A stretch of 64,000 nt of DNA from Edaphobacter dinghuensis. Its GTDB lineage: Bacteria > Acidobacteriota > Terriglobia > Terriglobales > Acidobacteriaceae. Location: assembly GCF_014640335.1 (NCBI RefSeq), contig NZ_BMGT01000003.1, positions 107,149 to 171,148 on the forward strand, read 5' to 3'. Below are positions 22,623-31,123 of the stretch, in pieces. The number at the start of each line of letters is the position of its first letter. Positions within the stretch are counted from its first letter, which is position 1. Made by a program: the position numbers and the translations under genes. A model generated the notes under the pieces. It searched no databases. It was not told the origin of the DNA and worked only from the letters and a program-made list of their open reading frames with translations.

Positions 22623-23738
22623 TTAGCGGGGTAGGCCTGCGATGACGGTGGTGCTGCCGCCGATGCGTGTGGCAAAGGTTGGCTGTTCGAGGCCTTTCTG
22701 AATAGATGCAGGCATCGGGGCGGAATTGGTGTAATGCGAGTAGAACTCTGCGAAGGCGAAAAAGTCAGGACCGTCATCTAGTAGTTGCGTATCGGGAGTG
22801 TAGGCCTTGATGATTGCAGGGTTTGTCAGGGCGCTGCCGAGGAAGTCTACGGCGTCATGTATGGTGCGGCCTGTGGGCGAGCGGTACTCGTAGAGGGGAA
22901 CATGCTGCCGTTCTGCAAAGGATGCGAGCGGAGTGAGGGGTTGCAGCGCGAAGGACTGATAGTGGATGGCGCGCTCATGACGGCGCATCTCCTGCGGAAA
23001 GGCGCCGCGCTGGTCCAGCTCGTTGATGGCTTGCTTATAGACGCCGACGCCCCAGTTGAAGAGGCTGTCGTCGGAGGAGATGACGCCGGTTGACACGGCG
23101 GCAAGTCCGCGCCAGTAGTGGTGATTATTTGTTTGTTTGCCGGCCTTGTCGAAGTCCATGGTGCGGTGAGCAACTTTGTTCATCCACTGGATGTCGCGCT
23201 TCACAACTGCCTGATCGAGTGATGGCTCATTGACGAGAACGGACTCGCTGGTGGCGATGGCGCTGAGTGTCCATTCCACTTGATACCAGGCCTGCGAACT
23301 TTCCTGTGGTGTGTAGTCGAGCAGTGCGCCAGCCTGTGCCCATGCGTCGATCTGCTGCTGTGCGCACTGTGCCTCGTTTTTGTCGGAGGTCACCAGCCAC
23401 TGGTTCATACCGGCAGTGACGCGCTTCTCAAAGTGTCCGTAGATGCGCGTGACTGGTGCCTCCGCAGGGTTGATGGGACCATGTCCTCCGCTGAGATAGT
23501 GCGGCGGGATAATCATGCGGCCTGTGGGAGCAGGCACCTCAGGTAGTTTGGTGCAGAAGCTGAGGGAGGCAATGGCCTTTGCTATATGGGGATCGGCGTT
23601 GTGTGCCAACTGCGCGTGACGCTGCTGCACGTCGATATAAGAGGCTTTGGGATTGGTGACGTGATCTGCGGCGAATGCGAATGAGCATGCGAGCGCGAGA
23701 GTAATGACAGCGCACATTCTTACAGAATTGGCAGACAT
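22623..23738 (-). CDS. Alginate lyase family protein (PL5/AlgL-like)
   Basis: 371 residues with a signal peptide (MSANSVRMCAVITLALACSF onwards, cut after FAFA), so periplasmic. The catalytic core matches AlgL: NNHHYWRGLAAVSTGV corresponds to the NNHSYW motif with the active-site Asn and His. It is followed by DLFNWGV-like SLFNWGVGVYKQAINELDQR, then PQEMRRHERAIHYQSFALQP with the Arg and Tyr region. PL5 enzymes cleave polymannuronate by beta-elimination. The actual uronate polymer here is unknown. The start follows AGGATAGGAACCGT. It sits between the AAA+ and VWA genes on the same strand. Confidence 0.88.
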   Translation of the reverse strand: MSANSVRMCAVITLALACSFAFAADHVTNPKASYIDVQQRHAQLAHNADPHIAKAIASLSFCTKLPEVPAPTGRMIIPPHYLSGGHGPINPAEAPVTRIYGHFEKRVTAGMNQWLVTSDKNEAQCAQQQIDAWAQAGALLDYTPQESSQAWYQVEWTLSAIATSESVLVNEPSLDQAVVKRDIQWMNKVAHRTMDFDKAGKQTNNHHYWRGLAAVSTGVISSDDSLFNWGVGVYKQAINELDQRGAFPQEMRRHERAIHYQSFALQPLTPLASFAERQHVPLYEYRSPTGRTIHDAVDFLGSALTNPAIIKAYTPDTQLLDDGPDFFAFAEFYSHYTNSAPMPASIQKGLEQPTFATRIGGSTTVIAGLPR

Positions 23739-23784
23739 ACGGTTCCTATCCTGATTGCAGGTGTGAGGAGTGATTGAATCAGAG

Positions 23785-25329
23785 TTAGTTGAAGCCGCGG
23801 CGGGTGCGGTTTTTGGCGGCGAAGTCCAGTTCCTTTTCGCGCTCGCGCATCTTCTCGGCGTAATCGATGGCCTGGTCGTTGCGCGACTTCTTTTCGGCGG
23901 CACTGAAGACGCGCTCTTCTGCGCGGCTGATGCGTTTGTGGGCGTACATGCCTTCGAGCAGAAATTCGGCGGCGCTCACGGCTACTTCGGGTTTGGTCTT
24001 CGCGTTGATCTGTAACGGTGAGAGCTTTTCGAAGAGTCCCTGGATCTGCTGTAGTTCGGCGAGTGATCCGGCGGCGGGCTGCGAGTCGTTGAGCTGAACA
24101 GTGCCGCCGAGGTTGAACCATTGCTCGATCTGCTGGGTGTTAGTAGCGGCGAAGTACTGGTCGAAGACGCTGGCGACACTGGTGCGAATAATCTCGCGGA
24201 TGACGGCGTCGGCTCCGCGCATCTCGCCTTCGTACTCCAGCTCGACCTTGCCGGTGATGCCGGGGAGCGCGGCGTAGATATCGCCTACGCGGGGAACGGT
24301 GAGGTTCTCGTCATGGAGCAGGGCGCGGCGTTCGGCGTTCGATATGACGAGCTCCATGGTGGTGATGGGCAGGCGCTGCGAGACGCCGCTGCGCTTGTCG
24401 ACCTTTTTATCTTCGCGGGCGGAGAAGGCGATCTGCTCGACGATCTGGCGGATGTAGTGAGGGATTTCGATACTGCTGGCGGGGCGATTCGACCAGGCTT
24501 CCTGCGTGGTGATGGCGATAGCTTCGTCGATCGACTCGGGATAGTGAGTGCGAATCTCGCTGCCGATGCGGTCTTTGAGCGGTGTGACGATCTTGCCGCG
24601 AGCGGTGTAATCCTCGGGGTTGGCGCTGAAGACGATGGCTACGTCGAGAGGCAGGCGAACAGGGTAGCCCTTAATCTGTACGTCGCCTTCCTGCATGATG
24701 TTGAAGAGCGCGACCTGAATCTTCCCGGCGAGGTCGGGGACTTCGTTGATGGCGAAGATGCCGCGATTGGCGCGGGGCAGAAGACCGTAGTGCATGGTCA
24801 GCTCGGAGCCGAGGTCCTGATTGCTGCGTGCGGCCTTGATGGGGTCGATGTCGCCGACGAGATCGGCTACGGTAACGTCTGGGGTGGCCAGTTTTTCGAC
24901 GAAGCGGTCGTTGGGCGTCAGCCACGCGATAGGCGTTTCGTCACCGAGTCTGGCGATGAGGTCGCGAGCAAACTTCGAGATGGGCGCATAGGGATTGTCG
25001 CGGGTTTCGGCACCGGCAACGTAGGGGCAGGCTGGGTCGAGGAGGGTGGTGAGCGAGCGCAGGATGCGGGACTTGGCCTGTCCGCGAAGGCCCAGCAGGA
25101 TGAAGTTGTGTTTGCTGAGGACCGCATTGACGATCTGCGGAACTACGGTGTCTTCGTAGCCGACGATGCCGGGAAAGAGGGGCTCTGGATTTTCTTTGCT
25201 GCGGGCGCTTGTGCGGAGCTTGGCGATGAGGTTCTCGCGGAGCTCGTCTTTGACGCTGCGGGCGAGGCGTTCAGGGGTGAATTCTGATTTGCGGAGTTGG
25301 CCGAGTGTGGTGGGGAGTGCGGTCGCCAT
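23785..25329 (-). CDS. MoxR/ChlI-like AAA+ ATPase
   Basis: 514 residues. The AAA+ core spans roughly residues 50-340. It has a modified Walker A GLRGQAKSRIL, a Walker B reading GIFAINEVPDL (Asn in the usual Asp place, followed by the catalytic Glu), then PLDVAIVFSANPEDYTARGK with sensor 1 and LKDRIGSEIRTHYP. The lid and a C-terminal helical region end in a basic stretch (AAKNRTRRGF). Such ATPases act with VWA proteins as chaperones that insert metals or mature enzymes; the fitting VWA partner is at 20528-21769. The substrate is unknown. Confidence 0.88.
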   Translation of the reverse strand: MATALPTTLGQLRKSEFTPERLARSVKDELRENLIAKLRTSARSKENPEPLFPGIVGYEDTVVPQIVNAVLSKHNFILLGLRGQAKSRILRSLTTLLDPACPYVAGAETRDNPYAPISKFARDLIARLGDETPIAWLTPNDRFVEKLATPDVTVADLVGDIDPIKAARSNQDLGSELTMHYGLLPRANRGIFAINEVPDLAGKIQVALFNIMQEGDVQIKGYPVRLPLDVAIVFSANPEDYTARGKIVTPLKDRIGSEIRTHYPESIDEAIAITTQEAWSNRPASSIEIPHYIRQIVEQIAFSAREDKKVDKRSGVSQRLPITTMELVISNAERRALLHDENLTVPRVGDIYAALPGITGKVELEYEGEMRGADAVIREIIRTSVASVFDQYFAATNTQQIEQWFNLGGTVQLNDSQPAAGSLAELQQIQGLFEKLSPLQINAKTKPEVAVSAAEFLLEGMYAHKRISRAEERVFSAAEKKSRNDQAIDYAEKMREREKELDFAAKNRTRRGFN

Positions 25330-25402
25330 GTCTAAGTATAGATGTTTGACTAGGGCAGAGGGTTCGGGCTCTCGTCTGCCATTGTCGCTTCGAATTTGTG
25401 GC

Positions 25403-25711
25403 TTAGGAGATCTCGTCGCGCAGGGCTTCCATCTCGGCGAGAGCGTGCTGATTGCCTGTGCGGTTAGCGGCGGCGATGCCTTCGTGGAGCCGTGTGGCGG
25501 CTTCTTCAGTGCGGCCTAGCTTGACCAGGGTTTGTGCGGACATCTGGTAGGCAGGAACGTAGTCGGGGTTGTGGCTGATAAGGATGTTGAATTCGGTGAG
25601 GGCCGTATCGGTATTGCCTTCGGCGGCGTAGGCCATAGCGAGACCGTAGCGGGTGAAGGCGTCGGTGGGGTTCTGCTCAAGGATCTGGGTGAAGAGGGCG
25701 ATCTTGTCCAT
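25403..25711 (-). CDS. Tetratricopeptide-repeat protein
   Basis: 102 residues made of about two and a half TPR units. NPTDAFTRYGLAMAYAAEGN and NPDYVPAYQMSAQTLVKLGR have the expected Ala/Gly/Tyr pattern, followed by a capping helix (ALAEMEALRDEIS). It is a protein-interaction adaptor, cytosolic, partner unknown. The ATG at 25711 is chosen; a TTG 12 codons upstream would add a Pro/His-rich leader. It precedes the AAA+ gene on the same strand. Confidence 0.8.
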   Translation of the reverse strand: MDKIALFTQILEQNPTDAFTRYGLAMAYAAEGNTDTALTEFNILISHNPDYVPAYQMSAQTLVKLGRTEEAATRLHEGIAAANRTGNQHALAEMEALRDEIS

Positions 25712-25825
25712 GGCTTTATGGTGCGGTGTTTGGCGGGGGCTTGGCAAATGGACGCTCAGTTCGACTAAGGCGTTTCCGACTGAAGTCAGAGCAGCGCGAG
25801 CCTGCGGCGGTTAGACTTATATGTA

Positions 25826-26347
25826 ATGAGCGATACGGTTTTAGAGCGAACGGTGGAAGAGTCGCAGTCGGAGCGCAGCGAGATTGTCTTTCCGGCAGAT
25901 GCGAATGCGCTGGGCAATCTGTTCGGCGGACGGCTGATGCAGTTTATCGATCTGGTGGGAGCGATGGCGGCGAGCCGTCATGCAAGGGCAATTACGGTGA
26001 CAGCCTCGATGGACCACCTCGATTTTGTGGCTCCCGTGCGCGTGGGTGATCTGCTGATTCTGAAGGCGAGCGTGAACCGTGCCTTCAAGACCAGCATGGA
26101 GGTTGGCGTGCGCGCCATGGTGGAAGACATTCGCGAGCAGCGGTTGCGGCATGTCTCTTCGGCCTACCTGACCTATGTGGCTGTGGACAAGGATGGCAAA
26201 GGCATCCTGGTGCCGAAGGTAGTGCCGGTGACGGAGCACCAGAAGCGACGATATGAAGACGCTGGCCGTCGGCGCGAGATGCGCGGCGAAGAGACGATGC
26301 GTAAGCGCGAGATGAGGATGGCTCTAGGTGAGGGCTGGCATCTCTGA
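25826..26347 (+). CDS. Acyl-CoA thioesterase (hotdog fold, YciA/BFIT-like)
   Basis: 173 residues. NALGNLFGGRLMQFIDLVGA contains the catalytic Asp region of the acyl-CoA hydrolase group, followed by HARAITVTASMDHLDFVAPV and VGDLLILKASVNRAFKTSME. The predicted activity is hydrolysis of acyl-CoA to free acid and CoA in the cytosol. The last 45 residues are rich in Arg/Lys/Glu and look disordered. Confidence 0.92.
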   Translation: MSDTVLERTVEESQSERSEIVFPADANALGNLFGGRLMQFIDLVGAMAASRHARAITVTASMDHLDFVAPVRVGDLLILKASVNRAFKTSMEVGVRAMVEDIREQRLRHVSSAYLTYVAVDKDGKGILVPKVVPVTEHQKRRYEDAGRRREMRGEETMRKREMRMALGEGWHL

Positions 26348-26402
26348 TAGACGTTAGCGCCGGTGCGATAAAAATTTAGCGGTTTCGGAATAGGAGAACG
26401 TA

Positions 26403-27236
26403 ATGGGACACATGGGAGCAGGAGCACCGCAGGGGCCGCAGCCGTTGCCGGGAGTGGAGTATGTCGTTGCCGTTGGCAGCGGCAAGGGTGGAGTCGGCAA
26501 GACGACGGTAGCGGTGAATCTGGCAGTTTCGCTGGGCAAGCTGGGGTATAAGGTTGGGCTGATTGACGCCGACATCTATGGGCCGAATGTGCCGATGATG
26601 CTGGGCGTGACGCGGCAGCCGAACATCGTCGGGGAGAACCGGATTGAGCCGATCCTCTCACACGGGGTGAAGTTCATCTCGGTGGGATTGATCTCGCCGG
26701 GCGACAAGCCGATGGTGATGCGCGGGCCGATGCTGCACCAGATCATCCGCCAGTTCTTGCAGCAGGTGGAGTGGGGCGAGTTGGACTTTCTGATCGTCGA
26801 TCTTCCTCCGGGAACAGGCGACGTGGTGATCTCACTGGTGCAGACGGTTCCTCTGACCGGGGCTGTGGTGGTTTCAACCGGCTCGGGCGTGGCGTTGCAG
26901 GACGCACGCAAGGCACTGGAGATGTTTCATCAGGTGAAGGTCGAGGTGATGGGGCTGGTCGAGAACATGTCGCAGATGACGCTGCCGAGCGGAGAGGTCA
27001 TCGACGTCTTTGGTGCGGGCGGAACGGAGCGCACGGCGGCGCAGTTTGGGCTGGATTTTCTGGGAGCCGTCGATCTTGATCCTTCGATCCGCGAAGGCGG
27101 CGATAAGGGGTTGCCTATTACGCTTGCCGGGCCGGATTCGGCCAAGGCGAAGGCGTTCTACGAGGTGGCGAAGAAGGTCGTGGCCAAGGCTCAGGAGATT
27201 GCCGACAGCAGTGAGGATGTGCTCGAAATCAGCTAA
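26403..27236 (+). CDS. Mrp/ApbC-family P-loop ATPase lacking all cysteines
   Basis: 277 residues. The deviant Walker A GSGKGGVGKTTVAVNLA, the switch region LIDADIYGPNVPMML and IVDLPPGTGD place it in the Mrp/Nbp35/ApbC Fe-S carrier family. The usual CxxC near ENMS, which binds the bridging cluster, reads ENMSQMTLPSGEVIDVFG, and the whole protein contains no cysteine. There is also no N-terminal MIP18/DUF59 domain. It therefore cannot carry a cysteine-bound Fe-S cluster and probably has another role. A rescue by an unseen partner remains possible. It starts with GGAGAACGTA just upstream and lies about 80 bases ahead of hrcA. Confidence 0.88.
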   Translation: MGHMGAGAPQGPQPLPGVEYVVAVGSGKGGVGKTTVAVNLAVSLGKLGYKVGLIDADIYGPNVPMMLGVTRQPNIVGENRIEPILSHGVKFISVGLISPGDKPMVMRGPMLHQIIRQFLQQVEWGELDFLIVDLPPGTGDVVISLVQTVPLTGAVVVSTGSGVALQDARKALEMFHQVKVEVMGLVENMSQMTLPSGEVIDVFGAGGTERTAAQFGLDFLGAVDLDPSIREGGDKGLPITLAGPDSAKAKAFYEVAKKVVAKAQEIADSSEDVLEIS

Positions 27237-27318
27237 GGAAAAATAGTTGAAAAAGCGGGCCGTAGTGTGTGGAGTTGACGGCCAGCGTAGAGTTAAAGGT
27301 ATCGGGAGGATAGCTGGA

Positions 27319-28422
27319 ATGGCGGATGCGGAGCGAGTGACGGCGCGGCAGCGAGCCATTCTGACGGCTGTCGTCGAGAGCTACATCGAGACTGGCGAGC
27401 CGGTTGGCTCGGGAACGATCGCGCGATTACAGATGGGCGATGTTTCGGGCATAAGCTCGGCCACGATTCGCAATGAGATGGCTGAGTTGGCCGAAGCGGG
27501 GCTGCTGGAGCAGCCGCACACTTCGGCCGGCCGAGTGCCGACGGCGCGGGCGTTTCGCATGTATGTGGAGCAATTAAGCGGCGGCGCGAATCCCAGGGTG
27601 AACCCAAGAATTGATGCGGCGCGGCTTCCGGCACGGTCGCGGCGGCAGATCGATTCGAGCTTTATAGGATTGGCCGGAGTGCAGGCAGTGCTGGAGCGGA
27701 CATCGCATGTACTGGCGACGCTTTCGAGCGGCGTGGGAGTGGCCATCGCCGCTGCAGCGGATGGTGACATGCTGGAGCATGTGCATTTTTCACGGCTGGC
27801 TCCGGCGCGGGTGCTGGCAGTTGTCGTGACTCGCAGCGGAACGGTGCGCGACCGCGTATTAGCGCTCGATCGGGACCTTACGCTGCGTGAGCTGGAGATA
27901 GCGGCGAACTTTCTGAATGAGAACTTTCGCGGATGGAGCGTGGAACGGGTTCGCTCCGAGATTGCGCGGATGCTGGAGCAGGAGCGAAGCGAGTACCAGC
28001 GGCTGCTGAATTCCGTGCAGCAGCTCTGGACGAAGGCGGTGCCGGAGAGCGACGTTCCAGTGCAGACGGTCTACGTTGAGGGTGTGGCCAATCTGTTGGG
28101 CAGCCAAAGCGTAGGCAGCTATGAAGATCGTGAGCGGTTGCGCGAGGTACTGGCGGCGCTCGAGGCGAAGCAGCGGCTGGTTGAGCTGTTGAATGCCTAT
28201 ATCGATGCCCGACAGGAGAGTGTCCGCGTAGTCTTCGATCTGGAAGAGCAGGCCCCGGAGATGGCGGGGCTGGTACTGATTGCGGCACCGGCGCGTATGG
28301 GTGGTGAGAGCCGGGGAACGGTGGGTGTCATCGGCCCGAAACGGATGCACTATGAGAACACGATGAACGCGGTGGGCTATATTGCACAGGTATTTGATCG
28401 GATGCTGCATCCAATAGAGTGA
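27319..28422 (+). CDS. hrcA: Heat-inducible transcription repressor HrcA
   Basis: 367 residues. The winged-helix N-terminus (ARQRAILTAVVESYIETGEP, then SSATIRNEMAELAEAGLLEQ and PHTSAGRVPTARAFRMYV) is diagnostic of HrcA, which binds CIRCE elements and represses chaperone genes. The C-terminal GAF-like part (YENTMNAVGYIAQVF) is also typical. The ATG at 27319 is preceded by GGGAGG at 27304-27309. A frame starting at TTG 27247 adds an unrelated leader. I see no CIRCE inverted repeat in the 82 bases upstream, so control of this operon may differ from the Bacillus model. Confidence 0.95.
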   Translation: MADAERVTARQRAILTAVVESYIETGEPVGSGTIARLQMGDVSGISSATIRNEMAELAEAGLLEQPHTSAGRVPTARAFRMYVEQLSGGANPRVNPRIDAARLPARSRRQIDSSFIGLAGVQAVLERTSHVLATLSSGVGVAIAAAADGDMLEHVHFSRLAPARVLAVVVTRSGTVRDRVLALDRDLTLRELEIAANFLNENFRGWSVERVRSEIARMLEQERSEYQRLLNSVQQLWTKAVPESDVPVQTVYVEGVANLLGSQSVGSYEDRERLREVLAALEAKQRLVELLNAYIDARQESVRVVFDLEEQAPEMAGLVLIAAPARMGGESRGTVGVIGPKRMHYENTMNAVGYIAQVFDRMLHPIE

Positions 28423-28519
28423 TAGCTTTCCGCTGGTGGGGTGGACAATGACCGTGGAACGGCAGTGGGATCGACTCGCGCGATGGGTCCGAATGGGCAA
28501 CAATAGAAGAGGTAACGAT

Positions 28520-29089
28520 ATGAGGAGACACGAACACATGCAAGACGAGATGACGGTGGAAGGTGTGCAGGAAGGCGATGTTGCGCCTGGCACGACGCCT
28601 GAGCCGATAAGCGAGACGAGTGTCGCGCACGCGGAACTGGAGCTGGTGAAGGGAGAACGCGACCAGTTGATCGACCGGCTGGCTCGACTGCAGGCGGAAT
28701 TTGATAATGCCCGCAAGCGCGAGGCGAAAGAGCGTGCCGACGCCCGGGATTATGTGATTTCCAATACGGTTGAGCCGTTTCTGGGTGTGATGGACAACTT
28801 TCAGTTGGCACTGAAGGCCGATGGTACGGTTGAACAGCTTCGGGGTGGTGTAGAGCTGATTCTAAAGCAGATGGAAGACGCTCTGAAGGGATTAAATGTA
28901 GTTCCGGTCGAGACAGTCGGGACGCAATTCGACCCCCGGGTCCACGAAGCTTTGGGCAGCATTGAAACTAAAGAGTTTCCCGATCATCAGGTACTAGAAG
29001 AGATTCGGCGGGGGTACAAGATCCGCGAGAAGTTGCTGCGGCCTGCGCTGGTGAGAATTGCCGCGAACGCGGATCAGGTTGCTGACTAA
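28520..29089 (+). CDS. grpE: Nucleotide exchange factor GrpE
   Basis: 189 residues. A long N-terminal coiled coil (ELVKGERDQLIDRLARLQAE, then FDNARKREAKERADARDYVI) is followed by the beta-wing domain with VVPVETVGTQFDPRVHEALG and GYKIREKLLRPALVRIA. GrpE releases ADP from DnaK. GAGGT seven bases ahead of the ATG at 28520 supports this start; ATG 28538 is also possible. It sits between hrcA and dnaJ. Confidence 0.95.
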   Translation: MRRHEHMQDEMTVEGVQEGDVAPGTTPEPISETSVAHAELELVKGERDQLIDRLARLQAEFDNARKREAKERADARDYVISNTVEPFLGVMDNFQLALKADGTVEQLRGGVELILKQMEDALKGLNVVPVETVGTQFDPRVHEALGSIETKEFPDHQVLEEIRRGYKIREKLLRPALVRIAANADQVAD

Positions 29090-29140
29090 AGCGCATCGAC
29101 GAAGGCGCAACCTGCAAGGTTATAGAAGAGAGACTGTGGA

Positions 29141-30280
29141 ATGAGTGCGACGGAAAACGTGACAAAAGTTGATTTTTACGAAGTGTTGAGTGTTTCTCGG
29201 GACGCGAACGATCAGGAGCTGAAGACGGCTTATCGGAAGTTGGCGATGCAGTATCATCCCGACCGTAACCCGGACGATCCCACGGCGGAAGAGAAGTTCA
29301 AAGAGTGCAGCGAGGCTTACCAGGTTCTGAGCGATCCGGAGAAGCGCGCTGCCTATGATCGTTATGGCCATGCAGCGTTCAGTGGCGGCGGTCCAGGCGG
29401 TGGAAATCCGTTTGCCGGCGCGCAGGACATTGGAGATATCTTCGGCGATCTATTCGGCGAGATGTTCAACATGGGTGGCAGCGGCAACCGCAAGGCCTCG
29501 CGGGTTCAGCGCGGGCGCGATCTGCGCTACGACCTGACCCTGGAGTTCGAGGAGGCGGTCTTCGGTAAGGAGAAGGAGATCACTATCCGCCGAATGGAGA
29601 CCTGCATCGACTGCAAGGGCTCGGGCGCAGCCAAGGGCAAGGCTCCGGTGACCTGTACGCAGTGTGGTGGACGCGGCCAGCAGAGGTTTCAGCAGGGATT
29701 CTTTTCCGTGGCCCGGACGTGTTCGGTCTGCGGCGGTACAGGTACGCTGATTGTCGATCCGTGCCAGACTTGCCGGGGTGAGACAAGGGTGCAGTCGGAG
29801 CACACCATTCTCGTCAAGGTTCCGGCTGGCGTAGAGCAGGATACGAGGATTCGCTATCAGGGCGAGGGCGAGGCTGGGAAGTTTGCCGGGCCGGCGGGCG
29901 ATCTTTATGTCGTGCTGAACGTGAAGGCGCACAAGTTCTTCGAGCGCGAAGGCGACGATCTGCATTGCGTCATGCCGATCTCATTTCCGCAGGCTGCTCT
30001 GGGGACGGAGCTGGAGATTCAGACCCTTGAAGGGGAGGCCACCATCAAGATCCCTGAGGGCACGCAGAGCGGCAAGGAGTTCAAGCTGCGCGGCAAGGGC
30101 GTGCCGCACCTGAATTCGCATGGCAAGGGCGATCTGATCGTCGAGATTCGTGTGCAGACACCGGGCAAGCTGAGCAAGCAGCAGAAGGAGTTGCTGCGGC
30201 AGTTGAGCGAGACGATGGTGGTGGAGAACACGCCAACTTCGCGCGGCCTGTTCGACAAGGTCAAGGAGATGTTCAGCTAG
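29141..30280 (+). CDS. dnaJ: Chaperone protein DnaJ
   Basis: 379 residues, full length. The J domain (YEVLSVSRDANDQELKTAYR; HPD in QYHPDRNP) is followed by a Gly/Phe-rich linker (about 75-105). Four zinc-binding repeats come next: CIDCKGSG, CTQCGGRG, CSVCGGTG and CQTCRGET, the last one deviating from CxxCxGxG at its final Gly. The C-terminal substrate-binding domains complete it. It is the DnaK co-chaperone, but dnaK is not in the operon: grpE and dnaJ are only 51 bases apart. Confidence 0.96.
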   Translation: MSATENVTKVDFYEVLSVSRDANDQELKTAYRKLAMQYHPDRNPDDPTAEEKFKECSEAYQVLSDPEKRAAYDRYGHAAFSGGGPGGGNPFAGAQDIGDIFGDLFGEMFNMGGSGNRKASRVQRGRDLRYDLTLEFEEAVFGKEKEITIRRMETCIDCKGSGAAKGKAPVTCTQCGGRGQQRFQQGFFSVARTCSVCGGTGTLIVDPCQTCRGETRVQSEHTILVKVPAGVEQDTRIRYQGEGEAGKFAGPAGDLYVVLNVKAHKFFEREGDDLHCVMPISFPQAALGTELEIQTLEGEATIKIPEGTQSGKEFKLRGKGVPHLNSHGKGDLIVEIRVQTPGKLSKQQKELLRQLSETMVVENTPTSRGLFDKVKEMFS

Positions 30281-30291
30281 ACCTATTACAT

Positions 30292-30359
30292 TGACCCTGG
30301 ATTATCCCGGAGAAGAGGTGGTTTAAAGTCCACTTTGAATCCGGAATAGTTCAGGGTCA
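30292..30359. repeat. Long imperfect inverted repeat between dnaJ and rsmE
   Basis: Arms of 20 bases (30292-30311 and 30340-30359, both starting from TGACCCTG on their own strands) can pair at 19 of 20 positions if two G-T pairs are allowed. The 28-base interior holds a smaller stem, GTGG (30318-30321) with CCAC (30330-30333). No T-run follows on either strand. It could be a bidirectional terminator for the convergent genes, an RNA-processing site or a small mobile inverted repeat. Confidence 0.6.
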
Positions 30360-30371
30360 TTAATTTGTAAG

Positions 30372-31094
30372 TCAGGCCATGCAGGATGACGCGATTGCGA
30401 TAGCGGCAATGGCTGCGGTTTCGGCGCGAAGGATGCGAGGGCCAAGAGTTACGGATGTCCAGTTGTGAGTGGCGAAGAAGGCCATCTCTTCGGGAGTCCA
30501 ACCGCCTTCGGGGCCTATGGCTAGAGCGACGGACTCATAACCCGTAGGTCCAACGGATGCGAGTGCTGCGGCCAGCGGGGTGGCCTGCTCGGTCTCGCTG
30601 AGCAGGATGCGGGTTAGGCTTTGTTCTTGTTCGAGGGCAGCTTTCAGCGTGATTGGAGCGGCGATCTCGGGGATATCGGTGCGACGGGACTGCTTTGAGG
30701 CCTCAAGTGCGATGCGGCGCCAGCGTTCGGCCCGTTTGGGGGCGGCGAGAGTAAGGTGCTTCTCGCTTCGTCGCGCCAGGACTGGGGTGATGTGAGCTAC
30801 ACCTAGTTCTGTCGCCTTTTCGATGGCCCACTCCATGTGGTCGAACTTGAAGACGGCCAGCAGCAGGCGGAGAGGAAGCGCGGCGTCGGCTTCGAGCTCT
30901 TCGTGGAGGGTGAAGAGGACTTCCTGGTCGGAGACGCTGGTGATCTCGGCGCGATGAAGAAAGCCTCCGGCCACGACGTCGAAGATCTGACCGGGTTCGG
31001 CGCGGAGTACGCGGGCGAGATGGGCGGCCTGATCGCCGGTGAGGGAAGCTGTGGTTGGGGTCCAGGTGTCGGCGATCCAGCGGCGTCGGGTCAT
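30372..31094 (-). CDS. rsmE: 16S rRNA (uracil-1498-N3)-methyltransferase RsmE
   Basis: 240 residues. The N-terminal PUA-like part (DQAAHLARVLRAEPGQIFDV) is followed by the SPOUT knot: LLLAVFKFDHMEWAIEKATE, LGVAHITPVLARRSEKHL, the central AIGPEGGWTPEEMAFF and VTLGPRILRAETAAIAA, all standard for RsmE. It methylates U1498 in the decoding region of 16S rRNA. It ends near the long inverted repeat and is convergent with dnaJ. Confidence 0.95.
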   Translation of the reverse strand: MTRRRWIADTWTPTTASLTGDQAAHLARVLRAEPGQIFDVVAGGFLHRAEITSVSDQEVLFTLHEELEADAALPLRLLLAVFKFDHMEWAIEKATELGVAHITPVLARRSEKHLTLAAPKRAERWRRIALEASKQSRRTDIPEIAAPITLKAALEQEQSLTRILLSETEQATPLAAALASVGPTGYESVALAIGPEGGWTPEEMAFFATHNWTSVTLGPRILRAETAAIAAIAIASSCMA

Positions 31095-31123
31095 TCGTTA
31101 ATTATTACCGATGGCCTGAATGA

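Noticed and set aside
27237-27318. CIRCE element in front of hrcA
   Set aside because: I looked for TTAGCACTC-N9-GAGTGCTAA and near matches and found none.
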